DNA of 64,000 bases, taken from the NCBI GenBank assembly GCA_032718475.1, contig JAUCBJ010002739.1:1-64000 (forward strand). Reading direction: 5' to 3'. The notes under the pieces were generated by a model. That model saw only the letters and a list, made by a program, of their open reading frames with translations. It had not been told where the DNA came from and ran no database searches. The position numbers were made by a program, and so were the translations under genes. This DNA is from Nemertoderma westbladi (Eukaryota > Xenacoelomorpha > Nemertodermatida > Nemertodermatidae). Of this stretch, positions 46,108-57,462 are shown in pieces (within the stretch, counting starts at the first letter, position 1; each line of letters opens with the position of its first letter).

Positions 46108-47429
46108 CGCCACACCTTTATTGGGGTGTATGTGTATGTGTGTGGATGTGGATATGTTTGTGGTTCCACTATAGCACTTCAGGACTCCAACCTATTCGAA
46201 CGTCTCGTAGTATATAAATAAACGTACGTGTAGCGTCGCGCAGCACGAGCGGCTGCTTACTCGAGAACGAGTAACCCGAGTACTTGACTCGTGCAGCACG
46301 AATGCCCCAAGAAAATTTTCAAAATATTAGAACTTTCTCTAGTAGGTTCATTCCATTCAAATTAGGTTAAAATTGAGTAAAGGCTTCAAAACGATTGAAT
46401 TTTCTATTACAGACAGACGGACAGACAAACTAATTTTTGAAAATGATTTTGTTTGAAAAAAATGTTTGTTTAAAACTAATGATATTAGGCCGTAATACTA
46501 ATTGAAATTGTGCACTAGTACTGTAGCTTCACTCACTAATCGTGGCTCGTTCCACAGTATATTAATTTAATACAACGTACGATGTTTCCCATAGTTCCAT
46601 CTAATTTTTGTTATTGGGTTATTTAATACGCATGACCATTCAGTTTGACAAAACATTAACTTTTGTTACATAATGTCAACTTAACAGCGTTCTGCTGAAT
46701 TATCGGTTGAAAGTTTTAGCAAAGTACAGTACTACTGTACTTTGCAGCGTTGCGGCCGGTAGGACGGAACGCTGCAAAGTAATTAATGACATGGAAACAA
46801 CTTCAATTACCGTATTCCAGAATGTATTATTTCCATTTATGTTAATGAGTGCTGCTTTATTATCCAGTTTGCAGTGACGGGACTAGCTAGGACCTACAAC
46901 TGAATGTAAATAATTGTTTAACGTCAACGTTACCGTAAACGTTAACGTAAAATCCATTATGGCGAAACGTCCACTAGAAGACACTAAAATGACCACCAAA
47001 GAAAATGGCGACAGTGTTCAGTAAAATTGAACGGAGACAGACGGTGACTAAGTTAGCTTCAGTCGACTATTATAGTCAAGATGGATTAATGATTTATCAC
47101 ATCAGGCAGGAGATAACTTCCAATAAACTTTAATTAGATTTAAATTTATAATTAATACTGTGTACCTGTTAATAAATTTAACTTATATTAGGCCTATAGT
47201 ACATGATTAAAATGTATAATTGAGTATCCATAAAATCCTTTCTTCACATACCGAACGCTGATAAGTTGACATAATGTAACAAAATTACATATATCATTGC
47301 TTGCAAAGGTCACTTTTCAGCGTTTGTTTGTAATACTTACCCCGTCAGCTGATAGCTCTTCCCAGTGAATCCTATGGGAATATCTACATGGTTACTCACT
47401 GTACTATGTTAGGTGGCAGGCCAGCTGTA
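46108..47429. other. Intergenic
   Basis: AT-rich, no supported gene. It includes the overlapping hairpins at 46719-46780. Confidence 0.5.
46719..46780. repeat. Two overlapping perfect hairpins
   Basis: GCAAAGTACAGT (46719-46730) pairs with ACTGTACTTTGC (46734-46745). ACTTTGCAGCGTT (46739-46751) pairs with AACGCTGCAAAGT (46768-46780). The segment ACTTTGC is shared, so the two stems exclude one another. Confidence 0.85.
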
Positions 47430-47930
47430 TTAAGTTTGCACATCTCCTATCGACGCCATTCTTCACATTAGTGAATAATTTTTTCATATCATTAGAAAGC
47501 TTGCGTTGTAAGGATTCCAAATACTTACTGTATGTAACAATATCTGAATTTTGTTGAGAAACAGCTGAGGATATAGGCGTTCAAAGATTTCAAGAATTAT
47601 TGTTCGCTGCAGGCCATTTATTTTTTTTAATAAATACACAAAAATCTAGAACGTGTTATTAATTTTATGAGTAGGTGGGAAACATCGATATGCCATATGC
47701 AATATCTCTATCCCGTACATATTCATACATAAACAAAATGTTCAAGAACATTGTGTATTTATTAAATAGAATAAATGGCCTTCAGCGAACAATAATTATG
47801 GCAATCTTTGAACGCCTACAGTATATCTCAGCTGTTTCTCAACGAATTTTTTGAAATAGCTTGCAACGCAAGCTTTCTAATGATATGATTCTTCACTAAT
47901 GAGAAGATGGCGATGATATGAGATGTGCAA
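47430..47930. mobile_element. Foldback/MITE-like inverted-repeat element
   Basis: Arms of about 180-215 bp (47430-47643 and 47752-47930) are imperfect reverse complements, sharing GGCCATTTATT, GTTGAGAAACAGCTGAG-like, TTCAAAGATT and TAGAAAGCTTGCGTTG segments, around a centre of about 100 bp. No ORF. This is typical of a non-autonomous DNA element; its superfamily is unknown. Confidence 0.75.
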
Positions 47931-48640
47931 TTTCGCAAAAGACACTTTATTAAAACGCTTAGAAAACAATTAGAGGCAAAATCGAAAATTCCGGCTTCAT
48001 TGGGACATCGACGGTGAGTATACTGTAACTACTGTAGTTGACATTTTGAAGATCACCAATTCAAAAAAGAAAATTTAACATCAATAATTTTAGGTCATAA
48101 ATGTTGACTATATTGGAATGATACCATTTATGTCATCGTTACAGTATATCATATCCAAACTGTATATCAAAATGTTTGAGAATTTTATTGATATCATCAT
48201 GTTCATAGGGGGACCGGAATATACAGTATGTAAGTAGGCCCTATAGATTAATATAGGTGAGTCCGGTTTTTAGCACGTACCGTGGCCATATATTCTCATT
48301 TTTTTACCTTACCGTTACTGCAGTCTATGAGACTCTCCAACGCAACTCTACTGTACAGTATATTATATAATTTTGGCTTGGGCCTTTCTGTACTGTACGT
48401 TTTTTACTTTAAGTATGTGTAACTATAAATGTCAAGCCGTATACAGTTATTGAGCCACTGTATATTGTACAGTATAATTATCTACACCATAACTCCCCTC
48501 ACCATAAGGCGACACTGTAACTGTTACCTTAAATTTTAATATACTTTTCATCGTTCTAGATATTTTTAACTCATTTTAACTCTGATTTTAACCCCGACCT
48601 TAGGTTATTTAGTACATTTTTAACATTGACTACATAATGT
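47931..48640. other. Intergenic
   Basis: AT-rich with several ACAGTATA motifs. No gene seen. Confidence 0.5.
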
Positions 48641-51360
48641 TTGCCAACTACTACTACTACTAGGTCGAGCAAGCGAACTCGGACAGTGGAAATGAGATCC
48701 TTCCAGGCTTCCCGATTCTCCATAAGTTATCCCAATTTCGTTTCTCCCAAGTTCAGTATCCCTTTCAAGTTTATCTATATATGTTGTGGCCGGTCGTCCA
48801 CGACTACGCTTTCCATGAGTTGGTTGCCAGAGAAGTAGATCTGGTATGATCTCGTCTTTACTTCGCCAGCAGTGCCCACTGAATCTTAATCTGCGTTCAC
48901 AGAGGGTGGTTGATACAGGTGGTATTGTACCATAAAGCTCGGCGTTTGTCATGTGTTGTCTCCAGCTGATGTTTAGGGCTGCCCTTAGTAGTCTTGTGTA
49001 GCAACCATCAATTCGTTGTTCAAGTGATTTAGTCAGTGTCCAGGTCTCACCCCCGTATAAAAATACACTTTCCACTGTGGCTCGAAAGAACTTATAGTCT
49101 TCAGGTGCCTGGAGAGATCTGATTTCCAGATGGCATCCAATTTGATAGAGCTACCCAAGCCTTTGCTTTCCTAACTTCTATGTCCTTTTTGCTACTCTCT
49201 ATCCATGATCCAAGGTACTGGAAGTCATTGACCTTCCTTTGTTGATTACTATTAATGGTTGTTAAGTTTCCATCAACATTAAAGGTCATGAATTCGGTCT
49301 TTGTAGCATTTATATACAATCCAACCTCCTTAGCAGCCCTCTCCACTTTATTTAGTAGAAGTTGTGCATCTGCTAGCGTATTAGAGAGCAGGGCGATGTC
49401 ATCCGCAAAGTCGGTGCCTGTGACTGTAGTTGCCGGATATCTACTACTTCTGCGTTCTTGAAGTGTGAATCCCAGATCTTCACCCTTTGTGGCCGTCCTC
49501 ATTGCGTAATCCAGCACAATTACAAATAGTAATGGTGCTAATGTCGTGTCACCTTGCAGTACGCCAGCCAGGATTGAGAAAAACTCAGTTTCACCATCTG
49601 GTGAGAGTACCTGCGCTTCTGTGTCACAATATGACAATCCAATGCCAGCAACAATTACTTCTGGTATTCCATAAGCTCTTAGGATTTCAAGCATTATACC
49701 TCCATGGATGGAGTCGAATGCCTTCTTGAAGTCCACAAAAGTGATGACTGCTGGGAGATTCTTTGACTTAATTCCTTCAATCAGTCTCCGTAGTGCAAGT
49801 ATCTGAGCTATTGTTGAACTACTTGGTCGAAATCCGTTTGGCTCTTACGCAGTAGTTTCTCTATGTGAGGCCTAATCCTATATAGAAAATTTTTATTGTT
49901 ATTTTATTGTTTATTATATGTGTTGTATTTATTTTAACATCCGGTTGCAAACATTCAATAATGGTCTGTTTAGCACTCCGGGTTTCCATACCTCCGCTGG
50001 GATTTCATCTAATCCACTCGCTTTATTATTGGACATGCTTTTAATGCTTCTTTGGAGTTCGGCAGGTGTGAGGCTGACCTCGATGTTTGGTGGCTGCCCA
50101 AGCAAGTTGCTGAAGTTAATTTTCCACTTACCAACACGTTCTTCAGGACTATCGGCTTTGAGGCGCCCCTTTGCACAACTTTTCCGACCAGATACCTCAT
50201 GTACAGTTTGCCAGGTAAGTCTTGATTGTTGCTGTATGTGAGCAGTTGTAATTGCTTCAGTTTTATCCTGTATGTACTTTTCCTGGCTGATGTTGTAGGC
50301 CAATTTAAGATTGTCCTTAGCTTTCTCAACCTTGTTAATGTTTTCGGTTGTTGGTTATTTGGTTTTAACTTTGTAGGCTATCTTAAGATCTTCTCTCTCA
50401 AGAGTAACCTCAGAGTTTTGCCATGGCACATACTGTTTTCGTTTGGGTTTCTGGGGGATATGCCTCTTAGCTGATTCTTTGTGGGCTGTTATTATATTCT
50501 GGTATATTGAATTGGTTATTGAATTGAATTGAATGGGTATATTATCTTCATCCATTGACTGAAGTGCTTCAAAGCGGTTTTGAACTTCTACTGTATAAGC
50601 ATCCTTTACAACATTATCAGTCAGTTCTGAGTTTCTCCCAGTCATATTTGATTTGCTTGCTTGTCCTGGGTTTGCTGGCTCTCAAACTGAGTCTGATCTA
50701 TGCAGTCACAATTATGTGGTCCGAACCAATTAGGTTGAACGAGCTGTATGCCTCGCAGTTGATCATGCTGTTTCTCCGCTTTTTGTTTATAAGGATGTAA
50801 TCCAGTTGTGCTTTGGTTCCATTAGGGTATTGAAAGGTCCATAGCTTCCCCATACTCTTTCCGAATGTGTTGTTTGTTGGTATCAATTCACATTCTTCCA
50901 TTAGGTCTAAAAGTAAGTACCCATTTCTGTTAGAATGGTGTTATAGGTGTAACCCTTGATGTCTTCTGGGCCAATTTGAGCATTCAGGTCACCAGCAATG
51001 ACTTTAAAATTGTGTTTCGGAATGTCCTTTATAAGTCCAGTCAGTTCTTCATAAAACTTGACTGATTGTTTTGGCTCTGAGGCATTGGTTGGACCGTAGC
51101 AACATATAACTGTTGCCTTGGGATTCCCATCAAATGTTGCGATCATAACCCTGGAATTTATAGATTCGATGTTGTTTAGGGTTTTAAGTGCAAATGGGCT
51201 TAGCAGAATTCCTACTCCACCAATTGATGCATTGGCCGAGTTTCTTACTGCTGAGCTTGTTACTAACGTCCATCCATTTCCAATGTCATTGTACTTCATG
51301 GCCGTGTTTTCATGACAAATCCGATGTTCTTGGATGCAGATATTTGCCAACATAATGGCT
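48641..51360 (-). pseudogene. RTE-like LINE, longer copy 2 with endonuclease
   Basis: Same family as 41237-43260 and also ending in (TAG)n (48646-48661). Reading 5' to 3' on the minus strand: an endonuclease missing its start (51353-50907: ICIQEHRI, GGVGILLSP, GDLNAQIG); its C-terminal part in another frame (50901-50698: LDYILI, GSDH); a linker region (50645-50355); the front of the RT (50303-49929) with an internal deletion of about 50 bp; a second loss near 49900, where about 125 bp of RT is replaced by some 40 AT-rich bases; the RT core (49736-49101, FADD near 49403); and the tail (49075-48620). Several frameshifts make it inactive. Together with copy 1 it defines the family well. Confidence 0.88.
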
Positions 51361-53192
51361 TAATAACGTAATTATAAAAATAATATTGTAATTACTGTAA
51401 TTAGCTTACTGTACAGTATGTCTTGTTTCTGTTTGTGTCTTTTTACTTTAGTACAGTAGAAACTGTAGGGTAGTTTGTAAACTATCCCGAAGTGCCCAGT
51501 GTAAAAAAATCAACCAACTGACCAATCAATACCGGCACTGACTGACGACTGAATCTTCACTGCCTACGAACGTTATAAATCCCACGCCCACCAACCGTAA
51601 AACAATTAGAATCCTCACCTCTCTGTGCCTGCTGCTGTATAACAGAAAAGTCAACTCCCAATAAAAGTTCTACACTCTTTGCTCCTTCACACATGTCACA
51701 GCAGCCTAACTACTACACTACTGCTGTACTAATGGCTCATTACCCCCCAAGCTGACAGCTAGGGTAAATCACTACGCGTAGGTCCTACGCGAACTACGCG
51801 TAGATGCTACTGTACGCATAACTACGCGTAGGTTCTACCCATAACTACACGTAGGTGCTACTGTACGTATAACTACGCGTAGGAGCTACCCATAACTATG
51901 CCTATACGACCTTTATCAATAGTACAGTAGGCCTACGTATACCAAGCGGTTCAGTACAAAAATAAGACCGTCACATATACAACCATCAAATATGCTTTCA
52001 ACAGAAATGTCTCCTATACCTGTATACTCCATGTAGTGGCATACGGCGCTACTACATATTCTTCACTTCTTCATGGTTGCGCTCGCTATAATGTGTTACA
52101 GTATAATAATGTTTAGAGTTCAAAAATAGTTTACAAGGAAGCAGGCCGGTGGTTCTTATCGATTCTCCATTGCCATTTATTGCCTTTGTTCACGATAGGG
52201 AAAGGATATATTTAATGTGCTAACCCGACTGACAAGGAAAGGGGGAGACTAATTGTCTACCATGGATTGGTTGCACTTGTTATTTAATTAAACAATTGAA
52301 TTATACAGTATTATCAGCTTTCGCTTAACCACTTCACCGGACTGGTAGCTTATTGTACTGTAGAATATTTAAATTATCCAATAGAAACAAAGATACTTGG
52401 TAAAGACTACGTAAATTTTTAGTCTACTTTTTATTCATCCTGTTTAGAGAGATGAGCTTCCGATTCTGTTATTCCGTTTGTCTGATAATCATATACCGAT
52501 ACAGCGATACTTGCCTCTAACAACTTAAAGCCCTGCCCCGGACCTGAAATGAAAAATCTTTGTTATCAGGACCTCTACGCGTAGCTACGTATAGCATATA
52601 CGTGAAGTGCTACGCGTAGTTCCAAAATACCTACGCCGCAACGCGTAGTTGTTAAAAAGACAGTAAGTCTGGCCCTACTGGTAAATGACAGGAATGGAAG
52701 TTACAAACCACACGTAGCTACGCCTAGGTTGGAAAGATATACCCGGCAGCTACAGGTACGAGAGTTGAGTTTGGACTTTTGACTGTTCAGCTGTTTGAGG
52801 TAGGTTAGACCGCGGTAGGCGTGCGTTGCGTAGGCCAGTAGGCTTACCGCTGCACGCTGTACCGCTTTATCCCTACAGCCCTAGCACCTACCAGCCTACC
52901 TGCCTGCCTGCCTACAGACAGACAGACCTAGAAACCAAGCAGCCAAGGACTACCTAGCACCTAGTGCAGTACCTGCAGTAGTGCCTATGCGGGTCCGTCA
53001 GTTCAGTCCGTAATGTCTCACTGTCTGAATGTTAATGCTGTACTGCTGTAGGCTACCGGTTTGAGTTAGATTGTTCTGTTGTTAGCTGCTTCTGTTTTAA
53101 GCTGTTAACTCAGTACAGCAGTAGGGCTGTAGGGCCTACTGCAGTAACTGCAAACTGTCTGTGTCTGACAGTTGAAGAAACAAGGAGAGGAA
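51361..53192. other. Intergenic, upstream of the candidate exon at 53193
   Basis: No ORF of interest. It contains two clusters of the palindrome CTACGCGTAG (51771-51900 and 52573-52650). The last few hundred bases should hold the promoter and 5' UTR of the gene starting at 53193; no core promoter element is convincing. Confidence 0.5.
51771..51900. repeat. Cluster of CTACGCGTAG palindromes
   Basis: A roughly 20-23-bp unit, AACTACGCGTAGG then T, two variable bases and CTAC, recurs about six times with variants. A second, looser cluster lies at 52573-52650. Confidence 0.75.
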
Positions 53193-53390
53193 ATGTCGTC
53201 TCCAGACAATGTTATAACTAATTGGAGTGTCAATGGACCTTCGTATATGGGATTCGAGCTGCAAGAACCCCATGTATTGCAGTCTAATATTAATTGCATG
53301 TCGTGGAAGGGTCACACTGCCAGCTCCTCAACGATACCTTCTGTTAGTTTGGCGTCTGGAATCTCAACAAATCGTCCCAGCCAATCTCAA
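53193..53390 (+). CDS. Probable first coding exon of an unidentified gene
   Basis: ATG at 53193 (purine at -3) opens 66 codons, and the next bases after codon 66 are GTAAGT, a consensus splice donor, at phase 0. The peptide is Ser/Thr/Asn/Gln-rich and probably unstructured: it starts MSSPDNVITNWSVNGPSY and ends ISTNRPSQSQ, as the N-termini of many regulatory proteins do. I cannot identify the family from this. If unspliced, the frame stops 8 codons later. A 4-kb transposon insertion begins 40 bp beyond the donor, so the next exon would lie after 57462, possibly outside the window. Confidence 0.5.
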
Positions 53391-54933
53391 GTAAGTTCAC
53401 TTTTTATGCCATGACAAGCTGACAAGTGTTAGGGGAAGGTGGGGGAATTAGAAACATGGGGTAATTAGAAGCAATGGCTACTACATGAATGCTTTTGTAT
53501 TTATAGACATGACATTTTGATGTTTCTTGAGATAAATTATTGGTGATTATTTTTCCAATAGGAATATGGCGTTTATTTTCACTTCTTCATTGTCAAATCG
53601 CTGATTGTATAAGCAGATAAGAGATGAAAAAAAAAATCAAATTTTCGATTATTTTTTTGCAAATTTACAGATGGCTGGATGGATTGTGAGCGATGTCGTA
53701 TTCCAATCATCTTAAGCAATAGCTTAATTTAAAGCTTATTATGTCCTCTATACAGTAGACAACCTAATTAAATGATAGCATAATTAAAAATTTGTTTGTT
53801 CAACATGATTTTAAAAATGGTCAAATTTTGGTGCCATGGGGTAATTGGAAACATTATTTTTTTATAACTTGTAAGTTTTCCTTGTAATACAGTAGTCTCC
53901 AGCTCCAGCGGCTCCAGCTGGGAGCTGGATAAACTGGAAGTGGCCGGTAAAGGAGGATCTTTGTTTTTACTCTAAAGACAAAGTAATTCAGTAGATATAC
54001 CAAATTACCAAGTAGCACCATGTAATAATCGTGGTGTGTTTTGTATACCAGCCATGCTAAAATACATTGCCCAAGGACCAAGCGCTACTTAAAACAATAT
54101 CTGTGCTATATATATTTCTGCTGAAGGCCCATATACCTGTATACAGTACAGAAGTATAACCAACAACTTTATGCAATAATTTGACTATGCAATATCTTGC
54201 AATAGGCATAATAACTTACTTGTAGGTGTTTAATTTAGTTATATAAAGTGCTATAATTAGTTTGAGGTAGAATAAAATGTCTGTCCTTATCTGATCTGAT
54301 CTGATCTGACAGCATCTGATCCTATAACCAATCAGGAGAAAGAGATATACTGATATAATATTTACCTAACTGTCTGTTAGGTAAATAGCCAATAGCTGAA
54401 TAGGGGATCACGTTTCACGTTGCTCTGTTATGTATCAGTATCATCATATGACGTAGCAGTACAGGCATACCGGTATGCATCTGATGCACAACGGCATATT
54501 ATTATATATTAAAAATGCGATATAGGATGAAGGATGGCGGGTATGAAAGTTGTGTGATTGTCCCAGCAAAGATGGATAGTTTCAGATGTAAACAACTTTC
54601 GTAGATTTAGTTGGTGTTGAAACATTAAACATTTATTAAAAACAATACAGCCTTTGCTGCAATATTTTCGTACTGTAAATCTTTCTTGTTAATAGTTATC
54701 ATTATTAATAGTTAAAGTTAATTACTGTATATTAATTATAATTACTATTATTAATTAAGTAATGATACTTATTAATACATTACATTTAAAATATTTATTG
54801 TTTGTTTGTTACACTAAACAGCTAAAGGGAAGGCAGGAAGGGCTATCTATCTAGGCCTATTGTGTAGTGTGTATATGACGAAACACTTAACATGCCCCAT
54901 ATTGCCAGCTGATATACAATGGAGTTTATACTC

Positions 54934-56035
54934 TGTAAAAGCTTTTGCGGACATAACAAGTCATTTTTCCCCGCAATGCGCAGTGTAGGTGCTTTTGCGG
55001 ACATAACAATGCATTTTTGCCGCAATGCGCATAATACTCTAAAAGATTGGAGCTCAGATGACGAAATCTGTCAGCTGGTTTCCTGTAAACGTGGAACTTT
55101 TCTTTGTTCTGCCTAGTCAGCCAATCAGAGCGATTTTCACTTTATTTCTGACAGAGGCCTATGGAAAACCGCGCAATGCATTACGGTCTTTGTTTACCTT
55201 TCTGAGCCTCAGAACCGGCTTGGAAATCTTCTGTACTTCTGTTGTGGAAGTTTCAGACTTTGGCCTAAACATCTGATGGCTTTGATTACAAGAACGTAAA
55301 ACTATTAACACACACATTGAACATTGCTGCACATGGAACACTACATAAGTAACACATACTGACTGTTCACCGCATTATTAACTTCTGTTATTAATTGTTG
55401 GTATATTGATGTATATTGCTGATATGTTTGGAGAATACCGATGAATAAATCATAAAACCCCCAATCTTCTTGATTACTGAAGGTGTGAGGAACAGGTTTA
55501 CCGGTAGCAACTGCGACTTACATTATAGTGGTTTTTTGTGTGAATTAAATGCTATTTCATAATCCCTACATGTGTCAGTTGCGATCCTCCTTATATATGA
55601 TCAAATTCAGTGACGGACGGCAGATCAGTGCGAAGTAGTGTGAAGGTTAATAAAGCATCTCCTAAAGAATGCGCTTTTTACGAAACTTTTTGGCCATCTA
55701 GTTGTGATTAGTATAAGTCATAACTCTGTTTTTATACTTAAAGCGCCACGTCCTAAAGGAACTGTTAATATTTCCCCGAAAGTAAATATATTGTCAGAGA
55801 TTATATATTAACGATCAATCGAATAATACAGTAGGTCTACACTGCAATCACTATCAAAGCATCCGAATCCAGTCTCCCATAAATCTGGGGGTGAATGGTC
55901 GCGCACAGACTGGCTTCGGCTGATGTAATTTCAGTACACTAAATAATTGATATAGGCTAAAGTCGATTTATAAACAAAGGGACAACTAAAATTGGCAGGT
56001 TAAACTGCTAAAGGTCTAAAAGCGCGAACATACTC
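54934..56035 (+). mobile_element. Partial LTR of the BEL/Pao family A/B/C, plus orientation
   Basis: Begins TGTAAAAGCTTTTGCGGACA, the same tip as at 4954, 12158 and 23757. It follows the LTR of C through ATGACGAAATCTGTCAGCTG and then that of A/B through AAAGCGCCACGTCCTAAAGG and GGTTAAACTGCTAAAGG, and stops at GCGCGAACATAC (56035). The 3' part of the LTR and all coding sequence are missing. ORFs within are not genes. Confidence 0.8.
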
Positions 56036-56092
56036 AGATGATGAAGGAATATGGGAAGGTGGATGGGAATGTGGGAATTAATAAACGCTGTT

Positions 56093-56290
56093 GTTACCTT
56101 CCAATTGAAGGAAAAGAGCAGGTTACAGCGGCTGTAATTTCTAACCAAAACAATAAACGACGTTTTACCTACAAATTGAGGGAAAGGAGCAGGTTACCGA
56201 GACAGGGTTTTCTAACCAAAACAATAAACGATTTTGTTACCTACCAATTGAGGGAAAGGAGAATATGTTACAACGGCGGCTTGTTTACAC
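56093..56290 (-). repeat. Dispersed repeat, three tandem units (reverse orientation)
   Basis: Three units of about 65-70 bp, each with CAATTGAGGGAAAGGAGCAG and AACCAAAACAATAAACGA. They are reverse complements of the sequence at 33231 and 39121. Confidence 0.8.
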
Positions 56291-56429
56291 CCACCTTCTT
56301 ACTAACTGTCCGACTGACTGATCAATAGATCATCCCCTCAAAAAATAAAGGACATCGCGCACGCGCATAGAACACTTAGGCCTAATGAAGATAAATTTAA
56401 TAAAAAATATATCGACCAATAAAAAAATC

Positions 56430-56545
56430 GACCGAAAAGTGAAATCCTGGTATTCTTTACATGGGCGAAGAATACCAGACTTTATGCCGTTATATTTCAC
56501 TTTGCAGTTACCCCCATGTGAAGAATACCAGGTTTTCACCAAAAA
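56430..56545. repeat. Small inverted repeat
   Basis: GTGAAATCCTGGTATTCTTT with CATGGG (left arm, about 56438-56466) pairs with CCATGTGAAGAATACCAGG and TTTTCAC (right arm, about 56513-56541). A single arm with flank occurs at 45781-45825, so it is dispersed. Confidence 0.7.
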
Positions 56546-56828
56546 CACAGCAGCCGCTAAAAACAAATTTAAGATTTCTAGCTTATTTTATTTGAATTCC
56601 TTTTAGTTCGTTTCAGTTAGTCTTTTAGTTAGTATCGTTATTATTTTCAGAGCGGGAGGTGTTATATTGACCCCCCCCCCCCCCCCGGGTTTAAGGGGAA
56701 TACCGGGGAAACTTCACATGCTGGTTGACATAGGCAGAAAGTCCAGTACTCATTTAGCTACCATTTAAGGATGCAAGGCAGAGATGCCTCGCTAAACCCT
56801 TCAAAACATTCGTGCCGAAACGAAAACT

Positions 56829-56903
56829 ACCTTGGCCCCCACGCCGGGGTTGAACCCACAACCTCCGAGATATGTGAATTCAATATAACCACTACACCAA
56901 GGT
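56829..56903 (-). ncRNA. tRNA-like head of a SINE
   Basis: 75 nt on the minus strand with a perfect 7-bp acceptor-like stem (ACCTTGG/CCAAGGT), an A-box-like TGGTGTAGTGGTTA and a B-box-like GTGGGTTCAACCCC. The anticodon arm is poor, so it is not a working tRNA. The sequence goes on for about 150 bases to a G run (C run 56671-56686 on plus), the likely body of a tRNA-derived SINE. Confidence 0.55.
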
Positions 56904-57462
56904 GCGCTCTGAACCAAGTTGGAACAAGTGTCAGATACCGTCAGATCAGATCAGATCAGATAAGGACAGACGTTTTAGCCATCCTAAATTAGTTTTCATA
57001 TATCAAAATTGTTGCTGGATGTCATTTATTTGCAAACATGCATATCTCTGTTAATTTTTTTAAGTTTGTGAACACTTTAAATATTAAACATATGTGGCAA
57101 CATAGGCATGTTATATATCAAAATGTGCGCAATTTAATCCACATTCTCATGGGGTAATTCGAAATATTCCAATTACCCCATGTGAATTTCTGGTTGATTT
57201 AAATATTGGGAGGCAAACCGTGTTTCCATTTACCCCATTGTGGGGTAAATGGAAACAATCTCGACTTAAAAAAAAAAATCTCGTCTGCCTGTCACTACTA
57301 GATAGTGATAGGCAGACGAGATAGGATGTTCTATTGTTAGCAGGGAGATGCATGATTCTAAATCTATAGTTATAATTCCTCTATAAATGTTTGTGTAGAA
57401 ATGAGGGCACTTTTAATTTTTTAAAATCCAAAAAGTGTTTCTAATTCCCCCACTTTCCCCTA

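Larger units (their letters stand above)
54285..56975. repeat. Inner inverted pair with TCTGA repeats
   Basis: TGTCTGTCCTTATCTGATCT with further CTGAT units (54286-54320) appears reversed at 56935-56975. The pair sits inside the TA-flanked element and encloses the LTR piece and SINE, so it may be the ends of another nested element or two inverted SINE heads. Confidence 0.55.
53430..57462. mobile_element. TA-flanked TIR element (pogo/Tc1-mariner-like), composite
   Basis: Left end TAGGGGAAGGTGGGGGAATT and right end (reverse complement) TAGGGGAAAGTGGGGGAATT, both followed by AGAAACA. The TA at each edge fits the TA target duplication of Tc1/mariner/pogo elements. Copies of GGGGTAATT-AGAA/GGAAAC recur just inside both ends (53458, 53838, 57150-57260). 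No transposase is visible. The body is filled by other insertions: a BEL-family LTR piece, a tandem dispersed repeat, a SINE and a C run. Confidence 0.7.

Noticed and set aside
54919-55276. Plus-strand frames of 65-72 codons
   Set aside because: They lie inside the partial LTR of the BEL family.
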